Part shown: piece by piece, positions 7,759 through 16,509 of the stretch | Layout of the letters: every line of letters begins with the position of its first letter | Numbering within the stretch: position 1 is the stretch's first letter | From: Anaerovibrio lipolyticus LB2005 | GTDB lineage: Bacteria > Bacillota > Negativicutes > Selenomonadales > Selenomonadaceae | DNA: 64,000 bases | Assembly (NCBI RefSeq): GCF_000621545.1 | Contig: NZ_JHYA01000003.1 | Span: 215,807 to 279,806 of the forward strand | Direction of reading: 5' to 3' | Notes under the pieces: model-generated | What the model was told of the DNA's origin: nothing | Databases searched by the model: none | The model's input: the letters and a program-made list of their open reading frames with translations, nothing else | Position numbers and translations under genes: made by a program

Positions 7759-10131
7759 ATGGATAAAGCTGGTTCATTACAAAAGCAGGTAATGGCTTTT
7801 CTGATAATTACCCTGGTGCTTTTAACGGCATTGCTTAGTTTTGCCGCCTTTGAGATAGTGGGCAATGAAAAAGACAGGGATATCGCCATCGAGATGAACA
7901 CCCTCACCGCCACCGAAGCTGAGAAACTTAATCATGACTATATCAGATTTGAAGATGCAGTAAACCACATGGTAGGAATCACGGATTTTTACATAACCAG
8001 TGTGGATGATGTTATGGATCCAGTAAAAAGGGAAGAAATTAACAAAAATCTTCAAAAAATATATGATATATTCTCCCAAACGACTAATATGTCGCTGAGC
8101 TATTATTGCGTATATAATCCGGATTTGGTAGGAAAGCAGCAGGGATTTTTTTATACCCGTAATGCAGCTGATAATATGGAAAAACGTGAGATGACGATTA
8201 TCAGTGATTTTAATCCGGAGGATATTGAGCGGGTGGGGTGGTACACGGTTCCGATAAAGGAAAGGAAAGCTGTTTGGCTGCCACCTTATTACAACAAAAA
8301 TACAAGGCGTTATACTATATCCTATTGCGTGCCATATTATAAAAATGATGTTTTGATAGCAGTAATAGGTATGGATTTTAATTTCGAAATATTGCTGAAC
8401 ATGGTGGATCAGATTCATTTCAGCAAGAATGGTTACGCTTATTTAAAGAGTGCTGATGGCACGGTTCATTATCATGCCCATGATTTTATGTTGGGAAATG
8501 TACATGGTGATGAAATTCTTAAGAAGGTTAAAAATTCTGATTTACTTTCCAATAATAATTCTGGAAATAATGTAATTCAGTATGAGATGAAGGGTAGTGA
8601 ACGGGTACAGACCTTTGAAACTTTAAGATGCGGACTAAAGCTGGTACTTTGTGATGATTATGATGAAATATACAAGGACAGGTACGAGCTGGTGACCATG
8701 GATATTATAGTTATTGTTACCTGTGGATTTTTCATTATTATAATGATGGTGTATTATACCAACCGTATAATGCATCCCGTCAGAATGCTTACCAGAGCGG
8801 TGTATGCAATAAAGGATGGCAACTACGATGTGGAGCTTCCTAAAAATGCTCCGGGGGAGATTGGTGTACTTTCTCAGGGTGTGGCCATGGCAGCGGCAGC
8901 CCTTGAGGAGAAGCAACGTTTGAATGCCTCGGCCTTGGCGGCACAAAACAGAAAACTGGAGAAGGCCGTAAAAAAGGCAAAGGAAGCCAGCAGGGCAAAA
9001 AGTGATTTTTTGTCCCGGATGAGCCACGACATACGTACGCCAATGAATGCCATTGTGGGTATGGGGATGATAGCAGATTCCCATAAGGACGATCCGGAAA
9101 AGCTGTCGGAATGTTTGCGTAAAATATCCAATTCAAGCAAATATTTGCTTAATCTTATTAATGAAGTATTGGATATGAGCCGTATAGAAAGCGGTAATCT
9201 AAGTATCAATAAGGCAAATGTGAATCTTACGGACCTTATCGGAAGTATTGTTGCCATGTTAGCCCCTCAATTTGATGCCCATGATCATCATATCCAGACA
9301 AACCTGGATAACATCATACACGAAAATGTAATCAGTGACTCCCTGAGAATACAACAGGTGTTTATTAATATTTTAGGTAACTCAATTAAATACACTCCTG
9401 ACGGAGGGGAGATAAGCCTTTCCGTTAGAGAAGAACACGTATCGGCCAATAGGAGCCTGTACATTTTTAGCTTCAAGGATAATGGAATAGGCATGTCAAA
9501 GGAATTCCAGGAAAAATTGTTCCAGCCTTTTGCCAGGGAGCAGGATGATCATGAAACTGAGGTAAAGGGCACTGGTCTGGGAATGTCTATTACCAAGGCC
9601 GTAGTGGATTTACTTGGGGGAACAATCCGAGTAAACAGTGCTCTGCAAAAGGGAACGGAAATTATTGTTCAGCTGGATCTGGAATTTGTTGAGGATGTTG
9701 TATCCGACAAGAAACAACATAGGCAGATGGATTTTTCAGAAATCAGATTGGATGGGAAGCGGATTCTCCTTGTTGATGATATATCCCTGAATCTGGAGAT
9801 AGCAGAAAACCTTCTGGAAATGACGGGAGCTGTAATGGACAAGGCCATCAATGGCAAGGAAGCAGTGGATATATTCAAGGAAAAGGGAGAGGGCTACTAT
9901 GATTTGATTTTCATGGATGCCAGAATGCCGATAATGGATGGTTATGAAGCCACAAGGACTATCAGAGGTTTGGGTTCTGAATATGCAGCAAAGCTTCCTA
10001 TTATTGCCATGAGCGCTGATGCCTTTGCAGAGGATATTGAGAATTTCAAAAAGTGTGGCATGAATGACTATGTATCAAAGCCGATAGATCTTAAAAACCT
10101 GGCCAGAGTTTTACAGAAGTACTTGCTTTAA
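7759..10131 (+). CDS. Hybrid histidine kinase with extracytoplasmic Cache sensor
   Basis: 790 residues. A transmembrane segment at about 10-32 and another at about 315-333 enclose a periplasmic sensor of the dCache type (the YYCVYNP and VPYYKNDVLIAVIGMDF motifs are typical). Then come HAMP (about 335-390), HisKA with MSHDIRTPMNAI (H423), an HATPase with DNGIGM and GTGLGMSI, and a receiver domain with DD at 673-674 and phospho-acceptor D720 (MDARMPIMDG). It senses an external small ligand and phosphorylates its own receiver. No histidine phosphotransfer protein or response regulator lies beside it, so the output is unknown. Ribosome site AGGAGGCGAATATC precedes ATG 7759. Confidence 0.9.
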   Translation: MDKAGSLQKQVMAFLIITLVLLTALLSFAAFEIVGNEKDRDIAIEMNTLTATEAEKLNHDYIRFEDAVNHMVGITDFYITSVDDVMDPVKREEINKNLQKIYDIFSQTTNMSLSYYCVYNPDLVGKQQGFFYTRNAADNMEKREMTIISDFNPEDIERVGWYTVPIKERKAVWLPPYYNKNTRRYTISYCVPYYKNDVLIAVIGMDFNFEILLNMVDQIHFSKNGYAYLKSADGTVHYHAHDFMLGNVHGDEILKKVKNSDLLSNNNSGNNVIQYEMKGSERVQTFETLRCGLKLVLCDDYDEIYKDRYELVTMDIIVIVTCGFFIIIMMVYYTNRIMHPVRMLTRAVYAIKDGNYDVELPKNAPGEIGVLSQGVAMAAAALEEKQRLNASALAAQNRKLEKAVKKAKEASRAKSDFLSRMSHDIRTPMNAIVGMGMIADSHKDDPEKLSECLRKISNSSKYLLNLINEVLDMSRIESGNLSINKANVNLTDLIGSIVAMLAPQFDAHDHHIQTNLDNIIHENVISDSLRIQQVFINILGNSIKYTPDGGEISLSVREEHVSANRSLYIFSFKDNGIGMSKEFQEKLFQPFAREQDDHETEVKGTGLGMSITKAVVDLLGGTIRVNSALQKGTEIIVQLDLEFVEDVVSDKKQHRQMDFSEIRLDGKRILLVDDISLNLEIAENLLEMTGAVMDKAINGKEAVDIFKEKGEGYYDLIFMDARMPIMDGYEATRTIRGLGSEYAAKLPIIAMSADAFAEDIENFKKCGMNDYVSKPIDLKNLARVLQKYLL

Positions 10132-10214
10132 GAGTAAAAAAATACCAAATAAGTGGTATTTAAACATTTAATAAATATTTGATAAATACTAAAACAACAA
10201 TAAAATAACATTAA

Positions 10215-10262
10215 AAAAGCACTGATTAAGCGGTAAAAATACCACCTAATCAGTGTTTTTAT
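10215..10262 (+). terminator. Terminator after the Cache hybrid kinase
   Basis: CACTGATTA and TAATCAGTG form a 9-bp stem extended by A and T tracts (AAAAAAG on the left, TTTTTAT on the right). Confidence 0.8.
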
Positions 10263-10303
10263 TTCATCCTATAAATCTGACTTATCCAGACATCATAGTA
10301 GAC

Positions 10304-10455
10304 ATAAAAAATGCCGCTAACACCATAAGGGGTAGTGTCGGCGGCCATGGGTGAAATGCTCTGGGGAAGAGCAAATCGAGAGAGGGGTTATGGGGGATAT
10401 AATTGAATCCATATATCCACCTAGAAACAACATTAGCAGAATAACATTATTTCTT
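10304..10455 (-). ncRNA. Candidate small RNA with own promoter and terminator
   Basis: On the minus strand, TTTACA (10490-10485), a 17-base spacer and TATAAT (10467-10462) form a near-consensus promoter. The predicted transcript of about 150 nt contains hairpins GGATATA...TATATCC and GCTCTTCCCCAGAGC, and ends in a hairpin with arms at 10345-10335 and 10323-10313 followed by ATTTTTT. A 31-codon frame (MDSIISPITPLS...) with a weak AGGTGG site lies inside, but it overlaps the hairpins, so an RNA function is more likely. The transcript lies downstream of the diguanylate cyclase gene, and its terminator would also serve that gene. Confidence 0.55.
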
Positions 10456-10555
10456 TAGAGCATTATATATTAAAATACAGTTTGTGTAAACAACCATTAA
10501 CTTAAAATACTGTATACTTAATGAAACACCCTAAATTGTAAACCTACCTCCCTAT

Positions 10556-12751
10556 TCACCGCTTGCGTCTGTCAATACCCGCTCTGTAGTAATAAGCAGC
10601 CTTGTCCTTATACATTTCCTGGTCTGCAACGGAAACCATATCGTTAAGACTATTATAAGAGCCTTCATGATTATTGGCATAACCAATGGCTACAGACAGG
10701 TTCTTTACGAGCTTACCGGACCATCCGTTAAATGATTCCTTAAGACGCTGCAGAATATCTGGCCAATCATCAATATCATGGTACAAAATGGCCATAAATT
10801 CATCGCCACCAACCCTGTAGACGTTGCCGTAAGGGTTCAGCACCTTCTTCATACAATCTGCGGCACCAATAATGAGCTCATCACCAGCCTCGTGCCCCTG
10901 CTCATCGTTGGCTTTTTTCAAACCATTAAGATCCATGGCTACAACAATTACATTTTTTTCTTTAAGCTCCGAGTTCATATTATCAACATCATCGTTAAAG
11001 CTGCGTCGGTTGAAAAGTCCCGTAAGCCCGTCGTGATGGGCAATATATTCCATTTGGGCACGATTTTTGTGGATGAGATATATATAAGCCAGAAGTCCAC
11101 TTACGGTGGCAACAATAATGCCAACTATTATTGTAAAAAGAATAAAGTGCTGTAAAATAAAATCCTTAAGGGTCATGGAGGTCATTTGGCTGGTGTAGGT
11201 ATAGGTGGAGGTAAAACCAAAATCTGAAGGCAGATTGGTAATTCCCCGATTAAGTATTGATAAAAGCTCATTGTTGCCCCGTTTTACTGCAAAACAACGA
11301 CTGCTGTAATCCCTCATTGGAGCAGTCTGAAGCATACTGTAGCTTGGATGGATGAGGAAACCGTCTTTACGGAACTGGTTCAGGATACAGCCATCCACAT
11401 CACCATTTTTTACAGCCTCCAGCATGTCATCAATTTTATCATAATACAGGATTTCCGAATCAGGGAAATGACTGCGAATATAAATATCAGCAATGGAATT
11501 GCCCTGCTTGGCGGCCAAACGTCTCAGCTGAAGATGTGAATAATCTCCCTTGTATACGAGATACATAGGGGTAGAAATAACCTCTGTGGTCAGGAATATA
11601 TTGTTCTCCTCGGCCCGGGCCACATCATAATTAATAGGAAAAGCCATATCGATGGTACCGGCCTGAAGAGAAGCAACTAAGGCCTCATAGGTTTTATATG
11701 AGGTAAATTGAAACCTCACATCATCCTTTATTCTTATTTTTTTGCAAATCTCATTAAGCAAATCTGTGATGATACCGTATACTTGTCCTTCCGCATTTGT
11801 GTCAGAAAATGGCAGATAGTCGTCCAGATAGCCAACGGTTATTACGGGATGCTCCCTAAGCCAGATAATTTCATCTTCCTGGAGTTTACCGCTGACGGCC
11901 AGCTCAGAAAAATAGGTATTGGATAGCTTTTTTGTAAAATATGGATCTGTGGAGGTGATTTTACTAAGGGCAGAATTAAGCTCCTGTACCAGATCAGGTC
12001 TGCGATGGTTAAAGGCCAAATAATATTCGGTCTGTCCAATTCTGGTAATAGGAACCATGTAATTGTCACGATTTACATTGTTATCGGTATCCACCGTGGC
12101 ATCTGTTTTGCGGGAGTCGAAATCCCTGTAACGGGAATCATTGCCACTGTAGGTGACAATGTTAACTTGATGGTTTCCATCATTATTCCACTGGTGCAGC
12201 ATGTCCTCCATAACAGTATTGCGGTTGACACTGATGGTACGGTTCATAAGGCCGGCAATCCCTTTGGAGGCCAAAGGACTATCGGAATAAACGTAAATGT
12301 AATAATTTTCCAGCCCCATGGAATAATCAGGGAAAAGCAGCTTTTCCATACGTTCGGGAGTCTTGGATACTCCTGCCATAACGTCAATTTCCCCATTGTA
12401 GAGCTTTTGGAGCATAGTGTTCCAGTCACCATATACGTAGTCGTAATCCCAGTTGGTATAGTAGGAAACCTTTTGGAGATAATCGTAGGCAAGTCCTGAT
12501 TTTACAGCATTATCATCCATGCCCTCCATAAAGTTTCGGCTTTCCACATAGCCCACTCTAACTATTTTTGAAGTGTGCAAATGTGGAATCTGGGCAGCAG
12601 AAGCAGTGCTGCCGGTAGATAGACAGGTATTGTTGGTTTCAGGAACACAGATCTGTACTAAAAAAAGGCACAAAAAAGTAACCAGAAAATAGCAGCTTCT
12701 GGTATAATTTTTTAGCCTTTTACGTGTATTTTTTATGGACAGATATTTCAT
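10556..12751 (-). CDS. Diguanylate cyclase with two periplasmic solute-binding domains
   Basis: 731 residues. An N-terminal membrane or signal segment (about 19-37) is followed by two bacterial extracellular solute-binding family 3 domains (about 60-285 and 290-520; motifs RVGYVESRNFMEGMD, VTVGYLDDYLPFSD). A transmembrane helix at about 535-560 leads to a GGDEF domain with HHDGLTGLFNRRSF and an intact GGDEF at 648-652. It should make cyclic di-GMP in response to a periplasmic ligand, probably an amino acid. The input half resembles that of the hybrid kinase at 29627, so the same sensor module is coupled to two output types. No EAL or PilZ partner is adjacent. Confidence 0.88.
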   Translation of the reverse strand: MKYLSIKNTRKRLKNYTRSCYFLVTFLCLFLVQICVPETNNTCLSTGSTASAAQIPHLHTSKIVRVGYVESRNFMEGMDDNAVKSGLAYDYLQKVSYYTNWDYDYVYGDWNTMLQKLYNGEIDVMAGVSKTPERMEKLLFPDYSMGLENYYIYVYSDSPLASKGIAGLMNRTISVNRNTVMEDMLHQWNNDGNHQVNIVTYSGNDSRYRDFDSRKTDATVDTDNNVNRDNYMVPITRIGQTEYYLAFNHRRPDLVQELNSALSKITSTDPYFTKKLSNTYFSELAVSGKLQEDEIIWLREHPVITVGYLDDYLPFSDTNAEGQVYGIITDLLNEICKKIRIKDDVRFQFTSYKTYEALVASLQAGTIDMAFPINYDVARAEENNIFLTTEVISTPMYLVYKGDYSHLQLRRLAAKQGNSIADIYIRSHFPDSEILYYDKIDDMLEAVKNGDVDGCILNQFRKDGFLIHPSYSMLQTAPMRDYSSRCFAVKRGNNELLSILNRGITNLPSDFGFTSTYTYTSQMTSMTLKDFILQHFILFTIIVGIIVATVSGLLAYIYLIHKNRAQMEYIAHHDGLTGLFNRRSFNDDVDNMNSELKEKNVIVVAMDLNGLKKANDEQGHEAGDELIIGAADCMKKVLNPYGNVYRVGGDEFMAILYHDIDDWPDILQRLKESFNGWSGKLVKNLSVAIGYANNHEGSYNSLNDMVSVADQEMYKDKAAYYYRAGIDRRKR

Positions 12752-12992
12752 GTCATATACCAGTCCTTTTTATGTGATAATTCGTCGTTATAATTTATTC
12801 TTATGATTATTATAAATGAATTTCTATTAAATTGTAAGCGTTATTAGGAAATATTTTTAAAATATTTTAACTGTTAATGAATGTGGTGATAGATAGAGGA
12901 ATTTTCATTGTTAATGAAGAATAATACACCATTGAAGTGTTGGGAAAAACGATTTTTGTAATTATTTTTGTAGTTTTTAAGGCGGGTTTATT

Positions 12993-15437
12993 ATGAAGAA
13001 AGATTCAAGCAGTATAGTGAAAATGCGTTCCGGAACATGGTATGGAGAATTGGATGAAAATGCCCGCGTGGAAAAAGCTACTTTTTCCGAAGAATTACGA
13101 CAGATGCTGGGCTATGACCAAATTGATTTTCCAGGAACCTTTGACATCATGCTGGAAATAGTGCATCCAGATGACAGACAGAAAATGTTAGATGCAACAG
13201 GTGCCACCATTAGAGGCGAGGTCAGTTCCTTTGATACGGAATTTCGCCTAAAAAAACAGGATGGCAGCTATATGACGGTGAATGCTACTGGTACGGTCAC
13301 TAAAAACGATGATGGTATCCCTTTTATTATGCATGGCACAATTTTTGATATATCAGCGCTAGTGGAAAACCGTATGGCTTATGAGCAAGCTATGCATCGT
13401 TTGGAAGCTTCCCAAAAATTGGAGAATGATTTAAAACAGTTTGGTCCTATAGCGGCCATTTATGAAACGGCCAGGTTCCGCCTCGAATATGATGAGCATG
13501 GAAGACGGGTATCAGTAAGCTGGAATGATGCTTATCGGGAGCTCTTGGGCTATGACAGTGATGAGGAGTTTCCTCAAACGCTACAGAGCTTTTATAATCG
13601 TATTGTGGCTGAGGATTTGGAGAATGTGGGCCATGCCATGGACCTGTTGGAAAATGATGTACATTCTGATTCAACCTATGATGTGGAATTTCGCATGTAT
13701 AAAAAGGATCGGTCCATTGTATGGATACGGGCCGCGGCCAAGCGCATTATCGGGTCTGATGGCAAAGCGATGCATTCTATCGGCCTTTTGACGGATATTA
13801 CAGCACAGAAAAATCTGGAGCTGCAAAAAACCATATATGAGGTCTTTTCCCAGGAGTTTCTGACGGTAGGTATTATCGATATTTTCCATAATCAAATATG
13901 GCTGTTACGGGATAATATGATAAATGATACCTTTATCCAGTCCTATGAAAAGGGTGCCCATAATTATGACAATTTCCTCAAGGAATATGTCAGCAAGCAT
14001 GTGGCAGAGGAAGATCGGGACCGGGTGTATCGTGGTAGTCGGGTTTTCCATATAGTTATTGAGCTAAAGAAAAATGACGTATATCGTATCAGATATAAGT
14101 TCCAAAAAGAAAATGGGGCTATACAATATGTTCAGGGAACATATTTGTGGCTTAACAAGGATGGGGACAAGCGAAAGGTAATATGTGGCTTTCGTGATGT
14201 AACGGACCTTATACGCCGGGAGCAGGAAAAGCAGGAGGTATTGCGTAAGGCCCAGGAAGAAGCCGAACTGGCCCGCTATGAGGCTGAGTCAGCCAATCAG
14301 GCCAAGACCTCCTTCTTGTTCAACATGTCCCATGATATCAGGACTCCGATGAATGCCATTACGGGGTATAGGGAGCTGCTGGAACGGGAGCAGGAGGACC
14401 CGGAAAAGCGCCAGTATTATCTGGACAAGATGGACGATGCCTGTAAGGTACTGATATCAATCATAAATAATGTATTGGAAATGGCCCGTATAGAAAAGGG
14501 CGTATTGAAGCTGGATGAGATACTATGGAATACTGATCAGTTTAATGATGGCCTGTATTCAATTATAAAGCCAATGATGGACAAGAAGAATATCAAGTTT
14601 ACCCAGGAAATGGTTGTTTATCACCAATATTTCTTTGGTGATGGGGATAAGCTACGTGATATATTCCTGAATATTTTGTCCAATAGCTACAAATACACTA
14701 AGCCAGGTGGTTCAGTTCATATGAAGCTGGAGGAGCTGCCTCATGAAAAGCTTGGTTGGGCTTGGTATAGAACCACGATTAGCGATACGGGAATCGGTAT
14801 GAGTGAGGAATTTTTACCTCATATTTTTGACTCCTTTACCAGGGAAAACAATACCACCAGCAATAAAATTGAGGGAACTGGCTTAGGAATGTCCATTGTA
14901 AAGCGGCTGACGGATTTTTTAGGTGGCAAAATTGAGGTAAAGAGCAAAAAGGGTGAGGGTACAACCTTTATTGTAGATATGCCACACCGCTTGGGGCAAA
15001 AGCCCGATGAAGGATATTCAGTGAGTGAGCATATGGAGGTTGACCCTGGTGTATTTGTGGGGAAACGGGTTTTGCTGGCTGAGGATAATGAGATTAATGC
15101 CGAAATTGCCCTGGAGATTTTGTCTTTGGCTGGTATGACGGTGGAACATGCCAAGGATGGTCAGGAATGCGTGGCCATGCTGGAAAATACAGATGGAAAC
15201 TATTATGATTTGATCCTTATGGATGTGCAAATGCCAAGAATGAACGGCTATGAGGCCACTCGGGCTATACGTGGGTTAGCGGATGAAAAAAAGGCGCATA
15301 TTCCGATTGTAGCCATGACCGCCAACGCCTTTGAAGAGGACAGAAAGGAAGCCTTTAAGGCGGGGATGGATGGCCACTTATCGAAGCCAATCGATATAAG
15401 GGAATTAATGCGGGGTATGGCTAAGGTGTTCAGATAG
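12993..15437 (+). CDS. Soluble PAS-hybrid histidine kinase
   Basis: 814 residues with no membrane segment or signal, so it is cytosolic. There are PAS domains at about 15-125 and 160-275 (the second ends HSIGLLTDIT), and a third PAS-like region at about 285-405. A coiled linker is followed by HisKA with MSHDIRTPMNAI (H447), an HATPase (DTGIGM, GTGLGMSI), and a receiver domain with LLAEDNEINAE and phospho-acceptor D744 (MDVQMPRMNGYEA). PAS domains suggest an internal redox, light or metabolite cue. It has no partner gene next to it. A near-perfect terminator follows, shared with the convergent gene. Confidence 0.9.
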   Translation: MKKDSSSIVKMRSGTWYGELDENARVEKATFSEELRQMLGYDQIDFPGTFDIMLEIVHPDDRQKMLDATGATIRGEVSSFDTEFRLKKQDGSYMTVNATGTVTKNDDGIPFIMHGTIFDISALVENRMAYEQAMHRLEASQKLENDLKQFGPIAAIYETARFRLEYDEHGRRVSVSWNDAYRELLGYDSDEEFPQTLQSFYNRIVAEDLENVGHAMDLLENDVHSDSTYDVEFRMYKKDRSIVWIRAAAKRIIGSDGKAMHSIGLLTDITAQKNLELQKTIYEVFSQEFLTVGIIDIFHNQIWLLRDNMINDTFIQSYEKGAHNYDNFLKEYVSKHVAEEDRDRVYRGSRVFHIVIELKKNDVYRIRYKFQKENGAIQYVQGTYLWLNKDGDKRKVICGFRDVTDLIRREQEKQEVLRKAQEEAELARYEAESANQAKTSFLFNMSHDIRTPMNAITGYRELLEREQEDPEKRQYYLDKMDDACKVLISIINNVLEMARIEKGVLKLDEILWNTDQFNDGLYSIIKPMMDKKNIKFTQEMVVYHQYFFGDGDKLRDIFLNILSNSYKYTKPGGSVHMKLEELPHEKLGWAWYRTTISDTGIGMSEEFLPHIFDSFTRENNTTSNKIEGTGLGMSIVKRLTDFLGGKIEVKSKKGEGTTFIVDMPHRLGQKPDEGYSVSEHMEVDPGVFVGKRVLLAEDNEINAEIALEILSLAGMTVEHAKDGQECVAMLENTDGNYYDLILMDVQMPRMNGYEATRAIRGLADEKKAHIPIVAMTANAFEEDRKEAFKAGMDGHLSKPIDIRELMRGMAKVFR

Positions 15438-15446
15438 CACAGTAAA

Positions 15447-15500
15447 AAAGCAGTGATATTAAAGGCTGATGTAGCCCGTCATATCACTGCTTTTATTTTT
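15447..15500. terminator. Bidirectional terminator between convergent genes
   Basis: AAAAAGCAGTGATAT and ATATCACTGCTTTTA pair around an internal AGGCTGATGTAGCCCGT region. T tracts occur on both strands. Confidence 0.85.
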
Positions 15501-15505
15501 TGACA

Positions 15506-16057
15506 TTATTTCGTGGTCTTATTGGCGCCGGCCAATGGTTTGGCCAATTCAGGGTGCTCACAATAGAACTGCACAGTGGTCCAGTAGTTTTCATAGGCCT
15601 GGCTGTAGCTAGTTTCACCGATTTCAACCCAGCCCTGACGGTCTCCTGGCTGAACATTTGCCATCGTAAGAGGATCTGGATAAATCACCTGCGGAGTCTT
15701 GGCAGCCTTCTCCAGCTTTTTCTTTTCAGCCTTTGCCATTGCCTCTGCCACAGTATCATCTACGTCCTCAACTACAGGAGGAAGCACAGTCCAGATGGAT
15801 ACGGTTACGGTATCATCCAACTCAGGGGTAAAACGGAAACGGGCATTTTCAAAGGATTTGTTCTTTATGGCAATTTTTATCCACGCATAATAGGAACCTC
15901 CGGCCTTGCGGACGGTTTCAGTCTCAAGGTAGTGCATGGTATTGTCGTCACCGTACACCAGCACCTCATGGGCCTGTGTATTATTTGGAGCCAAAGCCTG
16001 GCTGCCGCAAAAGAGGGCCAGGGCGGCCACAGCAATAGCAAAAAAACGCTTAAACAT
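15506..16057 (-). CDS. Exported hypothetical protein
   Basis: 183 residues with a clear signal peptide (MFKRFF, AIAVAALALF, then NTQAHE). The mature part begins with a strand-rich domain (VLVYGDDNTMHYLETETV, YYAWIKIAIKNKSFENARFRF), which resembles small periplasmic proteins that record a surface property, followed by a lysine/alanine-rich helical linker (AEAMAKAEKKKLEKAAK) and a C-terminal region with DRQGWVEIGET. I do not recognise the family. It is monocistronic, between a shared terminator and a candidate non-coding RNA on the same strand. Confidence 0.7.
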   Translation of the reverse strand: MFKRFFAIAVAALALFCGSQALAPNNTQAHEVLVYGDDNTMHYLETETVRKAGGSYYAWIKIAIKNKSFENARFRFTPELDDTVTVSIWTVLPPVVEDVDDTVAEAMAKAEKKKLEKAAKTPQVIYPDPLTMANVQPGDRQGWVEIGETSYSQAYENYWTTVQFYCEHPELAKPLAGANKTTK

Positions 16058-16117
16058 AATATAATTCTCCCTTCAAGTTCACTATATAACATTATACTAT
16101 CAAGTTTGGATTTTGCA

Positions 16118-16432
16118 AAATTAAAAGGCCACCTTTTCAGATGGCCACTACACACACAACATCGGCTTCAATCAACTACTTACTACATCTCTCTTAGTAT
16201 AGAAAAGAGGTACCTGACGTCGTCGGACATCCCAATCGGGAGTGAAGCATTGATTAATATTCGGGTACTAACGCTACCACACAATCCACTGTCACTAACA
16301 TCTACTACCAGACAAATCTACTACCAGATAACTAAGTGAGATTAATGAATATCGGCGCATCAACGTCAGCTGGGAAACCGTTTCTAATATGTCAAAGCGC
16401 TGACGGTGCAAACATCAAGTACCTCTCTATTT
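16118..16432 (-). ncRNA. Unidentified structured RNA, about 315 nt
   Basis: A promoter on the minus strand, TTGCAA (16467-16462), 17-base spacer and TATAAT (16444-16439), starts a transcript near 16432. A terminator with an 8-bp stem GGCCATCT/AGGTGGCC closed by a GAAA tetraloop and a TTTTAATTTT tail ends it near 16118. A long-range 14-bp helix pairs 16426-16413 with 16219-16206 (GU wobbles at two positions), closing a 220-nt multi-branched domain. Inside are a 7-bp helix (16405-16399 with 16370-16364) and two exact 13-mers TCTGGTAGTAGAT at 16328-16316 and 16312-16300. There is no ribosome site and no good frame. It does not match RNase P, tmRNA, SRP or 6S RNA signatures that I know. Confidence 0.7.
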
Positions 16433-16438
16433 GTGTAT

Positions 16439-16467
16439 ATTATATTACGGATGGAAAAACTTTGCAA
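16439..16467 (-). promoter_or_regulatory. Promoter of the structured RNA
   Basis: TTGCAA and TATAAT with an exact 17-base spacer. It lies between the RNA and the end of the diguanylate cyclase gene read in the same direction, so the RNA can be made independently of that gene. Confidence 0.7.
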
Positions 16468-16509
16468 CAATATTTTGAATTGTCTGACAATAATTTTGGG
16501 CTATGTAAT

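Noticed and set aside
10290..10400. A possible tRNA-like or riboswitch fold
   Set aside because: There is no T-loop GGTTCGA or matched acceptor stem, and no known riboswitch core (for example c-di-GMP or cobalamin box). The hairpins are explained by an sRNA with a terminator on the minus strand.
15500..16339. A long open frame on the plus strand across the exported-protein gene and structured RNA
   Set aside because: It is antisense to a gene with signal peptide and RBS and runs through the structured RNA; the translation has no recognisable domain.
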